DNA of 64,000 nt from Chloranthus sessilifolius (Eukaryota; Streptophyta; Magnoliopsida; Chloranthales; Chloranthaceae). Each line of letters starts with the position of its first letter. Within the stretch, counting starts at the first letter, position 1. This document shows, one piece after another, positions 35,274 through 47,530 of the stretch. The stretch lies in assembly GCA_021018995.1 (NCBI GenBank), contig CM037588.1:91362765-91426764 (forward strand), written 5' to 3'. Below the pieces are notes generated by a model, which saw only the letters and a program-made list of their open reading frames with translations, did not search any database and was not told the origin of the DNA. A program made the position numbers and the translations under genes.

Positions 35274-37274
35274 TTGTCTAACCCTAGTGTGCTTTGGTTA
35301 TTGTGTGGTGGAAACCAATTAAAAACAAATTAAAATAAAAGAATAGATTCAGCACAACTAAAGTAATCCTACACCTGCAAGATACAAGGCCTATTGTAGC
35401 AAGTTTTGATAAGTAAGAGTTTGTCTCACAGAGAAATTGATCTAGAACCCAAAATGGGCTATAATAGTAGGCCTCCAGATCTAGCTATAGATCTGACAAT
35501 CCTAAAGAAACGGAGTTGGGTGTCACGACTACACTAAATTAATCTTAACAACAGAGAAATAAAATGTAGCTCTATCCTAAAGAAAGGGGTCAAGAAGAAG
35601 GTGGTGATGGTGTGTACCAAAATAAAATATACAAATTGGTGAGAAGTAAGCAGGTTAATTTTAGAGTTAGAGCAGTAATGTAACTCAGATTTAGTCTGTC
35701 TCTACAATGCTCCTTGCTGAGACACTATCAAAAGCCTTAATAAGGTAGAAATATCTAGTTTAACCCATGCCATTTGGGGCACTCTTAAGGCTATAGGCTG
35801 TCCACTCAAATGGTCATAGCCTATCCTATAGTCTGTCAAATCTCATTAGTTAAACCAGAAATTGCCAAACTAGTCCAGAGGAGTGGACTGATCATTTCCC
35901 TAGCCACTAGACCAAATCAAGCCATGAATACTATTACAACACTATGTAACGCCAGTGCTACAAGCTCCCCAAATCTGTACACAGATCTGGCTGACATCCA
36001 TAGGTATTCCAACCCATAAGATCTTAAGTGTTTTGCTAAGGCTAACGACTCACTGGTGACCACAAAAAGGACCATGCAACAGGTTGAGTAGGGCTTTAGA
36101 TTCAACTGGTCATTGCTACAAATGGTCTGCAATGACTCAGCCTCAAGCTGTAATTACTACAGAGAGATTAGATCTAACATCTGATGTCGGCTAGGTAAAA
36201 CAGAGGGGAGCCAGTTCCTGTACAAACCTCCTCACAAGGCTCTAGAAGCTCATGTGCAGGGGAGAAGAGTCCTTCTCAAATATATGAATGGACACAACCT
36301 TAGGGCTATACTTTGTCCACTCGAATGGTCATAGGGTATCCAATTGGTCTGTCCATACCACAGAGGTTTGAGAAAGAACATAAAAACTGCTGCAACCACC
36401 ATGGTCCACAGGCCTCCGAGCTCCCCAGATCTTACTATAGATCCAGCATTGCTTTCTATGGGGCTATCAAACCAAGGGAAATCATATGGTAAATAATAGA
36501 TTTACTAGAAACTGAATGGGCTAGTCCCAAATACATGGATCCTATAAAGATCTAAAGATATCATAAGATCTTTAGATTTAATTAGGCATTAAAATAGCAA
36601 TCCATTAATAAATACAAAACTTACAATGAACTGTCTCCAGGCTGTAGCCTATACACAACTGCTCATCCACAATCCCAATATATACAAAACCTATTACAAA
36701 CTGAAATAAATTAAACCTAACTACTTGCAGGGGGATTAGCTAGCAAGTGCTGGGCTAAGAGAGAAGAACAAAAAAGGAAAAAGAGGTGATCAAACCCTAA
36801 CCCTAGCCTACTGAAACTCTCAGCCAATAGAGGATGAAAAGAAGGGTTGATGATAAAACTAAACTCTAAGTGTAGCTTATATACTCTGCTCATATGGCCT
36901 TAGCTCTGAAGGGATTAACCCTAATTTTTCTAGCAAACGTGGCACTGTTACATCCCTTGAATGCCCTGAGATGTGTGCCTCAAAATTTGTACCTCGAGAT
37001 GTGTGCCCTAGCCTTGGAAAATTCCTAAAAGGTCCTTGAGTTAAAACTAAGAAGGGGGGAGCTCGTGCTTCGCGGGGCTGGCATATGCATTCACTTATTC
37101 ATGCACTTGTAGGGCCTTCGCGGAGTAGCTTTCGGTTGGTGGGAAGTGCTCACTCGTGCAGTGAATCTTTAGTTAATCGCGTAGTTCCTTTGTGCTATAA
37201 TGCTGTCATGGAGATGATCTAGAGTGCCTAGACTTCTCGCGCAGTAGAGCTTCAAAAGCTCTCTCTCGCTAGGT

Positions 37275-38570
37275 ACTGATCGGTGCTGAAATATGACTAT
37301 ATTTCATACCTTAAATCCTACACTTAGCCATTCGATGAAAGTATTTGATGGTTGTTGTGAGGTTTTGATGATAACAGGTGTTTTTGACCTTTGGATCTTC
37401 CAAGTGTATAAAAGAAAGAAATTAAAGGCTACAAAAGAGCTATGGACAAAAAGGGTCCAAAGAAGCGCTGAAATCCGTGAAGGGAATCAAACTCCATCAA
37501 GAAGGGGAAGATATTGAAGTTGCCGCGAGGAACAAAGTGTAAATAAGCCTTCGCGCAGTTGAAAGAAATGGCTCGCCATTCCCCATACACTTCAACCTAG
37601 CGACTACATCAACCTAAGCGCCATTCAATTCAACCTAGCGACTCTGACATTTCAACCTAGCGATGATGAATAAAAGCAACCAGACGGTGAAAGTATCCTT
37701 CTCCAATTCAACCACGCCAAGAGCACTATCCAACCCAAATGAGGAGAAATCTAACCTAAGCGAAAGTCCGTGCATTTCAACTTTGGCATATTTCACGAGG
37801 GCATATTGGAGATTTCCACCAATTAGGGCATCTACTTCCAACTAGTGTCAATCGATTGAGACATGAATTTCAATCGATTGAGACAAAAAGGCAAAAGTGT
37901 CTTAAAGGAGGTCAAATTCAAAGTTCAATCGATTGAGATCTAAGCCTCAATCGATTGAGATCTAAGCCTCAATCGATTGAGGCAACTAGGGTTAGTTTGA
38001 ATCGGCTATTATAAATAAGAGGCCCACGGGTTTGTATGGGAGAGCTTTTGATGGGAGAGTTTTCATTCTGAGAAATTTGTGTAATAATTTGGAGAGAGAG
38101 ACTTTTGTAAAGGGTTTTCTTAGAGTAATAAAATTGTGTTGAGATTTTCCGAGAACATATTTTATTTTACACCTTCTTTGCGCTTTACTTTGGGAATGGT
38201 TTTGAATGAAATTGAAGATCTTGCACCAAGGATGAGAGGCTAAAGGCTGTAGATCAAGGAGGATGCGATCCCCAGATAAGTACCCATATTTTATGTTTAA
38301 TGCCATAGTTTGATAATTTCATCATCAAATCGTTTTTCTCAAAGTGTAGTGATCATGTTTTTATTGTTTTGATCTAAAATACCATGAGATACGCTATGCT
38401 TTTCACATGATTCATACCGCGATTAGGCTGAGTCATTGTTTTTAGATAGGGTATGCCGGGTTAATGATCATGCTTAATTACTAGTCATGTTTCTCTTAGA
38501 ATGATGGTGTGTTTGATGTTAATAAAATTGTGGGTTTAAAAATAGAAAAGGGTATAAATCTGGGGTAGCA
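37275..38570 (+). mobile_element. Insert J in the G LTR, probably a solo LTR
   Basis: A block of about 1.3 kb foreign to Athila LTRs. It begins near TGCTGAAATATGACTATATT and ends near TCTGGGGTAGCA; the ends form TGCT..AGCA. No target duplication was found, so the limits are approximate. It contains a TTGTGAGGTTTTGATGATAA block reminiscent of Copia (SIRE-type) LTRs, four CAACCTAGCGAC units (37600-37660) and five CAATCGATTGAG units (37846-37985). No coding sequence. Confidence 0.45.
37846..37985. repeat. CAATCGATTGAG palindrome array in insert J
   Basis: Five copies of CAATCGATTGAG (inner palindrome CAATCGATTG) within 140 bp, one stretch as a tandem of CTCAATCGATTGAGATCTAAGC. Another example of a lineage-specific CpG-containing palindrome in LTR-like DNA. 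Confidence 0.85.
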
Positions 38571-39383
38571 AATTCCTTGATCTTGCGTAGTAATTGGTAA
38601 GGCTTCAGAGTGTGCGAGATCTGTCCAAGGAGAATTCTGGGCATCTCTCTCTCTTCCAGGGCCACGCATAAACTCTGTGAGGTGAATTTTAGTTCAGTAC
38701 ACACATGGGCTCGCTATGTTCTTCGTGCTACTGCTTTAAGGCTTGATCTCCGCGAGAGCTTCGCAACCACAAATTCTGAGGATTTTAATCCACGAGATCT
38801 TTGCGATATCTTTACAGCTCTCCTCTTAACTGTGTGTCCTATCTGCGTGAGGGCATCTTCCACTACATCCTTAGCTTCGTGAGGGAGCTTCTCAACTCTA
38901 TGAGATCTGTCTTTCTATGCTCTGATGCATTACACTTGCTACTTTTGCAGTTCCTCCTTTCTCAGCCAACTTCATTCATCTGCTAGGCTTTTGGTCAATG
39001 ATGATCAACACATGAGTCACCATGGTGAGCACTGCCAGGGTGTTCCATTAGGCTTTGGTTCAACTGTCATCTTTGCATGTCTTCTTCCTCTTCTTTGGGC
39101 CAATAAGGATGAATTTTGTGTTAAGCTGCATAGATTATTGCTAACTACAAAGCACACTTAACAAATGATTATTAGTCTGGTTCAAGTTCTATCAAAGGCT
39201 AGGTTAAGAGGTGAAAAGTGGTACCTTTCAGTGAATAACAGGCCCCGCCATATAACCCCCCTCACTCCCCTGACTAGCGGATCGCCTCGATCGCGAATGA
39301 AGAGGATACCTCGCAAGAACCTCACGAATAATAGAATCCTCACGAGCATCACCCCTAACCCAATCATGGGATGTGTGATGAGA

Positions 39384-42300
39384 CTACCCAGCCAAGGAAC
39401 CCGGGGCCCTCGACTCCAACCCACCAAGCTGACGAGCCAGCCTATGTATCCCTCGCCCACTCCTCATTAGACGATACTGTAGCCCATCTAGGGACGCCTG
39501 CATCTCTGCCCGCATCGTCCAACGCGCTGGCTCCAATGCCTCAGTCTGAGTCCTCTATGTAGCCATCATCTCAATAACCAGGAACTCACGACTCGGCTTC
39601 TCCCCAAGAATCTGTCTCACCTCGAGGATGGCGTGCGCTCGTGCCGCCTCTAGATGCGCCTCGTCAAGCTGACTGACCTACATAATCATGCCAAGTCAAA
39701 GGAAAACTAATATATATATGAAAAAAAAAAGCTTTCAAAAGAAGAGAACCATACGAGGGCCAGCCTCTCCTCCAGGAGTTGCCCAATCGTCTCAGCAGTC
39801 ACTGGATCAGCAGTAGGTATGGAAGGAACAACAAACATAGGCGACTACAACAAGAATAAGCACATACATTAGAAAAAAACTATAATGATAAATAAACTAC
39901 AAATAGAATAACTAAGGCATACCGGAGTAGGAATAGGAATAGACTCTTGAGGAGGAGCCTCGGGAGCGAAGTTTGGAACTGCCTGCACAAAGAACTAAAC
40001 AATCCAACACAAGACATGTCAGAACAAAATAAAGATGAAATAACCTAAATAGGATTACACCACACCAAAAACTATACCTAACTCTCTGGGCACAGAGAGG
40101 CAGCAGTCGCCTCCCTTGTCTAAAGATCCTCAGCAACCAGCCGTTGAAATACCACATGATATTAGTAAATTATTAAGAAAGCAAAAGAATGATGCCCGAC
40201 AAACTAATGCAATTACACAAGCAAGATAAAAGATTGAATGGAACTTACCCAATGATCTAGCTCGGCCCGAAGCTGAGCCATTGCAAGATACTCCCGACCG
40301 GAGGAAGCAACTGAAAACGGATCAAACGCTAGAACGGAACCTCCAGCAGCGAGCTTGGCTCTCTACGAATAACAATAAACACATCAGTTGGCAATCTCAC
40401 AATGCCAACAATTAACAAAACCTTATTTATAAAGACACCTACCAATCGGTCAATCTCAGATCGTAAGCTAGCCTCCACCTCTCGGCCGGCTTGCTGTTGA
40501 CCGCGTAGCAACTCGATCATTGCCGCCTGACAAGCACCTCACCCTCCCTCGTAGACTGTCCAAAATAAAATAAAATGAGACACCACAACCATGTCAGAAT
40601 GATCAAAAGACCAAGTCCACATAAAAAAAATATAAATTAACTCACCAGGAGCCGTTGTGTCTCTACTAGTTGAGCCCCCAACTCATCCTCCGCTGCCCTA
40701 GCCTGAGCAATCGAGGAGGCTAAGGAGTGCAGCATCTCCTCATCCGGACAAGGAGAACATCCCATTCGCTCCATCGCCCTATGGAGAGTGTCTAATGTCC
40801 CCGCACGCTCGCGGTGAGATGGCCCTACTCTAATGCAGCGAACCTCTCCCTCAAGGCCGATGTTGACTCTGGCCCACCGATTGCGAAAGTGCCACTCCCA
40901 TGGAAGGGACGTGTGAAGAGGCGCTCGCCACCTAACGCATTAAACAACCGCGCATACTCCCGAGCATCTGCCTCATCACGCACCCCTGTAACCCTGATCC
41001 CCCAAGCTCTAAAATCTGCTACCTGAAGTGCCATCTGCTCTGTAAAATTCCAGCCAGGAGGGCCGGTCATCCTCTTCGCCACTCTATGGTAAATCTCCGA
41101 AGGGACTCCCTGAGCAAGCCCCAACTGCCGTACCACTCGAGAAGTGTGGATCCTCTCCACCCTCTCAAAACAATGGACCCATATGACCACATCAAAGAAG
41201 GGCCGGCCAGACTGAATCACGGGCATGTCTGCATCCACCTCATTTGCATACGGCCTCCAAATCACCTACAACCAAGCAAACAAGCCAACCCCTCAATGAA
41301 GACCCAGATCCTAAAACACCAAAATGAAAAAAAAAACATATGCATGATGATCTATACCTGCCCCGTGTTCATATCCTCAAAGAGACTGTGCGCAGTTTGA
41401 AGATTCGAAGACCAGCGACGACCCCTCAACGCCTCCCTCCACACGTGCATTCGTGGGAACGTGAATATCACCTCCAACGGAACTCCCGGATGAAGAAAAG
41501 CAAAATGATCATACACCCAAAATTGAAAAGAAAAATAACAACAACAACAACGACACGCAAGAAGAAACACTAAATAGATGTTACTATTAAATGATCAAAA
41601 ATTAACCAAACTAAAGACATCATGATGCCAATTAACTAAAACTCACCTGGATGAACGAAAGGAAACCTCCGATCGACGCGACACCCTGTCCCCGATGGTA
41701 AAGTTGCTCCTAGAGGTGTGCCAATGTGGCTGCACCCCAGGCATAGGTAGGGACTCGATCCAAGTCCTTGAGAACCATCAAGGATAACCCAGTGACGCAT
41801 CCCCGAGTCGAAGAGGAGAAGAGTACTACACCAAGGAAGTGCATCAGAAATGCTCGAAGCACCCTACCCGCAGCCAACCCCAACTCCACTACAGGCTCTC
41901 AGCCTGCCACTACCGCACAACGCGTCTCGTAGGTCGCCTTCACTTCCGAATGGTGCCTCGGGAGGACAAAGCTACTCACAAAAGTATCAAAAAACTAAGT
42001 GACTCGAACTACACCTAGCCCCGAGCAGCTCGACCTATATGGCACACCCAAGATCTCTTCACACACCTCCAAATAATGTCCCGCCATCCGCCCTGTGATC
42101 GGCTCACCCTTGAAATAAAGATCGGTGATACGGACCCAATCCTCCAGAGTCGGTAACATCATGCCTACTTGAAAGAGAAGCGCCTGATGCTCCTCCCTTC
42201 ATCTCTCCAAGATCGCCGTGATTAGGCCATGATCGACCCGAAAGGGCTCCAGCTCTAGGATCGGTCTAAAATTAAAAGACACCAGCCTTGCCTGCTAGAA

Positions 42301-43017
42301 CTCTGGCAAGGCATGGTACCAAGCATGAGACTCGGTCCATGCTGAGCTGAAAGCCAACTGCGGAGGACTCCTATTGAGCGAAACACAAATAATAATAGTA
42401 AGACTAACACATACCCATGACAAAAGACAAACAAATTTAGAACTAAAGGCAAGTCAAATATGCCCCAAACATAATAACAATTTATAACAAACACACAAAA
42501 CATGATAAGAATGACTGAATAGAAACATGACCTATCTCTAGATGTCGTTATGATGCATGAGGGAGCACACAACCAAAGATCAATGCAGGTTCGACATAAG
42601 TTAGAAGGGTTTCTAGATCCTAATAAGCCTATGCCATAACATAAGTGGCTAAGAAAATGGAAGAACTCTTGCTCATGAATGCTTACACGGCCTCGAGCGA
42701 AGAAATCCTCCAGTAGAAGTGTCTGCGACTCGATGCTCCTCACCCTGGTGCTCCACACCAGCACCTTGAGCTCTCTCACCCTCAAGTATCACACCCCTCT
42801 CACCCTCATCCTCATCGACCCCTTGCTCAAGCTCGATCACCTCCTCCTTAACCCCCGATTGGTCAACCTCCAATACCTCCTCTTTAACTACCTCCCCAAC
42901 ATCCACCTCCCTGACCACGTCAGTTCGAGCCTCCAAAGTCTCACCCATCTCTGCCCCTAACATCCTCTCCACCTCAAAAATGGCAACATCGTGCCTACCA
43001 CCACCCTTAGACTCCAT
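39384..43017 (-). pseudogene. Third PMD (MAIN-like) gene, region D, many exons
   Basis: ATG 43017-43015, last stop TAG 39386-39384. Exons: 43017-42690 (acidic: VVKEEVLEVDQSGVKEEV), 42370-41647 (PMD core: LPTLEDWVRITDLYFKGEPI, GCVTGLSLMVLKDLDRVPTY, AWGAATLAHL), about 41536-41358 (VYDHFAFLHPGVPLEVIF), 41265-40646 (VIWRPYANEVDADMPVIQ, RVVRQLGLAQGVP, then a coiled coil), and several short ones down to 39384. GT-AG ends fit most introns; the acceptor before exon 3 reads TTTTCAA where CAG is expected. At least five stops lie in exon 2 alone. It is far from the A and B genes in sequence but has the same plan. The 3' end abuts the G LTR. Either a TE-borne antisense gene whose pol is outside the window or a degenerate host-like PMD gene. 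Confidence 0.75.
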
Positions 43018-43129
43018 CCTAGAAAGAAGAGCTAAAAAAACTAAAGAAAATAGAAGAAACGACGCCTGAAATAGATGACCGGATCACGAGATATCACGAA
43101 AACACAAAAATTAGAGCACAAAGAAACAA

Positions 43130-43560
43130 GTAAATAAAGAATCAAAGACTAACACGGATCGCGCGATGAAAATGAAAAGTTTTGAATTATTTATAGGGAA
43201 TAGCTGAATTGCACACGTAAATTCAGGTGCGCAAACTAATAACGCACCACTCTCATCGCGCTTAATTTGGATCACATGACCAGTCCTAAGCGCGCAAACC
43301 AATAGATGCCCGCTCAAACTAACCCAACCATCTAGTTGCGCGCAACATACTCTGTGTGTAATCACTTCAAGCATCCACACAGTGGCGCGCGAATGCCAAT
43401 GGTTGCCCGTATAGTGAGCAGCCACCGCCTTGATCACGCGCCTGGTATCCTGCATTTAATTTGATCAAACGACAGGAAACTGGCGCTTATTAACCTTCTG
43501 ACACTCTGAATGCGCGTCCGCCCTTTGGCAGGCAATTAATTTATGCGCTCGGAGTGAAGC
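43130..43560 (-). promoter_or_regulatory. Promoter and GCGCGC-motif array of the region D PMD gene
   Basis: On -, a TATA box (TATAAATA, 43195-43188) lies about 170 bp before the ATG. Upstream (43205-43560) are about ten GCGC-centred motifs: TTGCGCGCTT, GCGCGTGATCAAGG, TTCGCGCGCC, TTGCGCGCAAC, TTAAGCGCGAT and others. The string GCGCGTGATCAAG recurs in the array at 45560-45775. The acceptor-like TTTCTAG lies one base before the ATG, as in A and B. Confidence 0.75.
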
Positions 43561-45009
43561 GCGCAATTCCCCCAAAAAATGCCAAGAACAACACATTCAT
43601 AGGCCCTTAAAGTTGATTTCCGACACTAATTACTAGCCTAAACCACGCCCTTGTTAAGCCCGATCCAGAACATTCCAGACTTAAAGAAATCTGCACTCCG
43701 ATAACTAAAGGAAAGTGCTCCAGACTAAGACCAAATTAAAGAAAAATGCCCCAACACCGTTTACACACTCCAACCAAAACTAAACCAAAAAAAACTTACC
43801 CCAACTAAGATGAAACTAAACAAGAAAAATATTCCCAACATCACCTAAACACTCTAGACTAAGACCAAAATCACAAAAAGTGCCCCCCACCATCCATTCA
43901 CTTGAAACTAAACTAAACTAAACCAAAAAACTGCTCCCAAAACACCCCAGATCAGAATAAATAAATAAGATCAGACCAAATTTAAATAAATAAGCATCAC
44001 GCTCAAAATAAATCGAAGCAAGCTACCAAATAAACCAAATTTACTAAATAAAAGTTGCCACAGATGAAAAGAAAAATATAATCACTTCATAAATAAATAA
44101 ATAAATAATTACAAAATACACCGTTTGCTTACCCTCTGAATATACAACTTAAAACAAGAAACTTAAAATCCCTACGTTTAGGCAATGCCCGAATCTGAAT
44201 TTATTTGGGAAAACAAAAATCCCATCTTCATCTCTTCCCTTAGCATGGAAGAAATTCAAATGCTACCTTGTATTCCCAATCCCGTCCATTCTCAAGAGTT
44301 CAAACAATAAACACAACTCTTTGGGTCCAACACCGGAGATATAAAAAAGAAAGGAAGAAAAGGCATTAATGAATAAGAAAATGCTAAAAACAACAAAGAA
44401 AATGCTCCAGAACTTTTAATCTCATACTTGAAATAAAATTCAAAACAATAAGAACCCAAAACTTTTAGCTCACATATTTATAAACCATACCCCCTGAGCT
44501 ACTAAATGACAAGTGTCACACCATTAAACCTTTTTAATCTAATTATATATAAACCATACAATACCCCATTTGAAAGACCACAATCCATGACAGACTTAGA
44601 GGAACAAATAATTACACAACACTTAACCCCCTAAGAGACACCAATCTCCCCAAGTCTGGATAAACCAATAGTATTTAAACACCCAACACCCATCTAGAAC
44701 CTTTGAAAACTCACACCTTTTAAGTCTCATGTTGAATCAAACAAGAGACTAAAACTCAAATTAAAAGCAAACCTTAAACCAGACAAAACTTTAAATAAAA
44801 AAAAATAACAACTCTTTAAAATGGGACCCTGACTGGTTTAGGACCAAGAAAATGCCCCCAACAAACCAAACAGAACTAAATAAATCCTCTAAGCCAAGCT
44901 CAATAAAATGAATTAACCTCAGGATAAGCCCTGATTCAATTCGGAATGAATCCTGGAAATTAAAACAAACAATAAGATAAATCCAACTAATCCGCAAACA
45001 AACAAGAAC
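43561..45009 (-). other. Noncoding, strand-biased zone of region D
   Basis: Strongly A/C-rich on + (T/G-rich on -), full of ACTAAACCAAA-type strings, with no coding signal. 44050-44350 looks like a decayed duplicate of 45010-45360: both show, on -, GGGATTGGGAAT(A/G), a TGTA(A/T)ATTCAG(A)GG block and an AT-rich end. So a piece of about 1 kb seems to have been duplicated in tandem. Confidence 0.45.
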
Positions 45010-45360
45010 AAAACAAAAAGAAATGCCCCTTTATTCATAACTCAAAAGCTTTACAAGTATCACCGGAGGCATACCTCCTGAATTTACAATCCAAGACAAA
45101 AATCTAAAACTTTAACCTACAACCCAAAATGAAGACTGGGTTCAAAACGGAGACGAAGCGAGGAGCAGATTCCGCTTGAAACGTCCAATCGGAGACTTCA
45201 GGGAGCATTGGTTGGGAAACACATCCCTCCACTTTTTACTCCTCTTCCACTATCTTCGCGTCCTCCACCGCCGCCTCCTCAATGCTGTTGCCTTCACTGC
45301 TCCCTAAAAAAATTGATGTGAAGACAAGAGCACTCATTCCCAATACCGCCCCTTCTCAGA
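45010..45360 (-). pseudogene. Last exon and 3' UTR of a small unrecognised gene in region D
   Basis: On -, an acceptor-like TTTTTTTAG (about 45306) opens an exon coding an acidic peptide NSIEEAAVEDAKIVEEE followed by TAA; the 3' UTR then carries an AATAAA signal (about 45030) before a T-rich stretch. The upstream motif array at 45560-45775 and a TATATT near 45560 would be its promoter, leaving a very short gene. No family recognised. Confidence 0.35.
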
Positions 45361-45559
45361 ATGACGCCGCCCACGAGCATCACCTCAAGACGAAGATCAC
45401 GTGAAATAACGAATATAGGAAGAAATGACATCCCAATTGGATGGTTAGATCGCCCAAAATTACTAAAACATGAATTTCAGAACATAAGATATCCAAAAAA
45501 GGTCAAAACTCGAGACTAAACCAGAGAGTGAAAAACAAATGAAAGCACTCTCACTAATA

Positions 45560-45775
45560 TAGAGTACAGACTTAATCACACGCTCAAACACGTGCGCTTA
45601 ACTTGATCACGCGCCACACACACTACGCATAATCCAAAACACGCGCGTCACCCGTACACTGACCTGGTGACGCCTCAATCACGCGCCTATGTTATAATGC
45701 GTAATACAATCGCATGCACACTCCCACACGCATAAACAACCCTTCAAGCCTGAGATCACACGCCCTAAAACAGAC
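45560..45775 (-). promoter_or_regulatory. Second GCGC-motif array of region D
   Basis: About ten motifs such as GCGCGTGATCAAG, TTAAGCGCACG, GACGCGCGTG, GGCGCGTGATTGAGG and ATGCGTA in 215 bp. GCGCGTGATCAAG and GTGATC..AA.TTAAGCGC are shared with the PMD promoter array 2 kb away (43205-43560), which ties the two promoters to one element. Confidence 0.8.
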
Positions 45776-45849
45776 ATGCAATCTCAGTGAGCGACCTAAA
45801 ACAGGCCCGTAAGGTCTGACTTTGGATGAAATCTACACCCTCATACCTT

Positions 45850-46470
45850 TTTATCACATTGCGGTCAAGATTCTTTTACCCCATCGTGGTCAAGATTATT
45901 TTGTCCCATCGCATAGCCACACAGGCTATTCTGACAAAAAAAAGACTTACTCACCCGTCCCATCGCGTACCACTTGCACGAGAAGAAAGCAATGACGACA
46001 CCAGTCCCCATCGCGATAACGTGTACACATGCGATATCACCTCAATATCTAGTCCCTTCATAACCATTCCCTCACGTCCTATCACGAGAAGCCGAAAGCA
46101 GATCTCCCGAGGACACGAGCACGCCACTGCTAACTATGCTCAGTCGACATCCCATCGTGAACATCACTACCTGAAAAGGAAAAAAGCTTAGACATCACAT
46201 GCCACGCCGTATAATGAAAAGAAGGAAAGATTGATCATATCCCATCGCTAAGGCAAAGAGCTCTGTTTCTCTCTCCTAAATTGATCCCCACGTCCCACCA
46301 GGACCCACCCAGCATGCAGCCAAAGAAAGAGAAAAATCCCCAGGTCCCATCGTGACATCATTTCTCCTAAGACATCACATCACAACCGCCAAGACCTGCC
46401 ACAGCAAACCCAAAGAGGAGAAATTCCAAAAGTCCCGTCGCGACACTACAACATCACTAGACCTCACAAG
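45850..46470. repeat. TCCCATCGCGA motif array
   Basis: About 15 copies of (G)TCCCATCGCG(A/T) and variants (CCCATCGTG, CCCGTCGCG) spread over 620 bp, 20-90 bp apart. It lies directly beside the GCGCGTGATC array but uses a different motif, so it may belong to another promoter or an older insertion. Confidence 0.8.
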
Positions 46471-46647
46471 CTACGCACAATCCAGGTAAGTATCACCCCT
46501 AGGTAAGTACTACCCATTTTTCAACTACTCGATATTCCTCGTAAATATATAATTAGCTATGATTAAATCAAATGTTTTCAAAACCCGTCTCTCTCGACTT
46601 GCGAATTACTATAGTCCTCCCATAAGAGACAATCATCAGTACTCACC

Positions 46648-46761
46648 GAGAAGGTTAGACGGAGTATTCGGTATGCCAAATGTCGTCATGACAACCACAA
46701 CAACGGTCGGGTCCACAAATCCCATATCAATCGATTTGCTCAGTGACGTCTTGGAAGCCAT
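46648..46761 (-). CDS. Possible first coding exon of an unrecognised gene
   Basis: On -, ATG at 46761 opens 38 codons (MASKTSLSKSIDMGFVDPT, then a Val run) ending at a good donor TTCTCG/GTGAGT. No downstream exon was identified. The TCCCATCGCGA array lies just downstream, in what would be an intron. Could be chance. Confidence 0.25.
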
Positions 46762-47039
46762 GTTTTTCGCCGTTTTACCGCCGAATTGATCTTAAGTTAA
46801 AATTCTTAAAATTTCAAAATTTTAAAACCCCTTTATTTAAAAAAAAAAACCCTTTACTTCACAAAGCAAAAAAAAATAAAAACAAAAAAAACCTTTACTT
46901 CACAAAAAGAAAAAAAGAAAAAAATAAAATAAAAAAAGAGAGAAGAAGAAAAGAAGAACAAAGCAACATGATAAATAGACCCAACTCACCTTTCTTTAAA
47001 TACCAAAAAAAAAAAACTGATTAAGTGCCCCATCACTCG
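46762..47039. other. Low-complexity A-rich tract
   Basis: 46835-47020 is nearly all A with C and G interspersions (AAAAAGAAAAAAAGAAAA). Nothing coding. Confidence 0.7.
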
Positions 47040-47530
47040 CGCACAATAAATTACACTTGAACCCGACCTGCAACTCCTAAGACCGCCTGAACTTGCAATC
47101 AAGCGCATATTCCACTACGCAGAATTGGATTGAGCGCATATTCCACTACGCAGAATTGGATTGAGCGCATACTCCACTGCACAGAATCATTAGTTCAGAC
47201 ACATTAGGACTAGAATACCCAACTTACAGACCAACCCCTGAACTCACAATCAAGCACATATCCCACTGCACAGAATTGGATCGAGCGCATATGCCACTGC
47301 GCAGAATCATTAGTTCAGACACATTAGGACTAGAATACCCAACCTACAGACCAACCCCTGAACTCGTAATCAAGTGCATATCCCATTGCATAGAATTTGA
47401 TCAAACGCATACGCCACTGCATAAAATTATTTGTTCAGACACATTAGGATTAGAATTCCCAACTTAGAGGTTGACTCCTGATGAATCGAGCGCATATCCC
47501 ACTATGCAGAATTCAATTGAGCGCACCTCA
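47040..47530. repeat. Two-level tandem repeat (31-bp unit in a ~123-bp unit)
   Basis: The short unit GAGCGCATATTCCACTACGC-AGAATTGGATT recurs about nine times. Groups are separated by CATTAGTTCAGACACATTAG-GACTAGAATACCCAAC and ACAGACCAACCCCTGAACTC, giving three longer units of about 123 bp (starts near 47183, 47306 and 47428). Divergence rises to the right. It again has a GCGC core, as in the arrays of region D. Confidence 0.9.

Larger units (their letters stand above)
35274..39240 (-). mobile_element. 5' LTR of Athila element G, split by insert J
   Basis: On - it starts TGTTATTCACTGAAAGGTAC (39240) and ends near AGGGTTAGACAA (about 35274), before the primer-binding site. The start parallels E (TGTTAAGTGGTGAAAAATGC ... 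CATTGATAGA against CCTTTGATAGA) and the end shares the CTGTGAG.., TTTGCTACAATAGG.. and TTGCAGG blocks. Without insert J (about 37275-38570) it would be near 2.7 kb. CGCGAAG/CTTCGCG motifs occur on both sides of J (37065-37270 and 38745-38885), so J landed inside G's own motif array. The abundant short ORFs are not credible. Confidence 0.75.

Noticed and set aside
45898..46191. 121-aa + ORF (45826-46191) as a gene
   Set aside because: It runs through the TCCCATCGCGA array and has no recognisable domain or neighbour.
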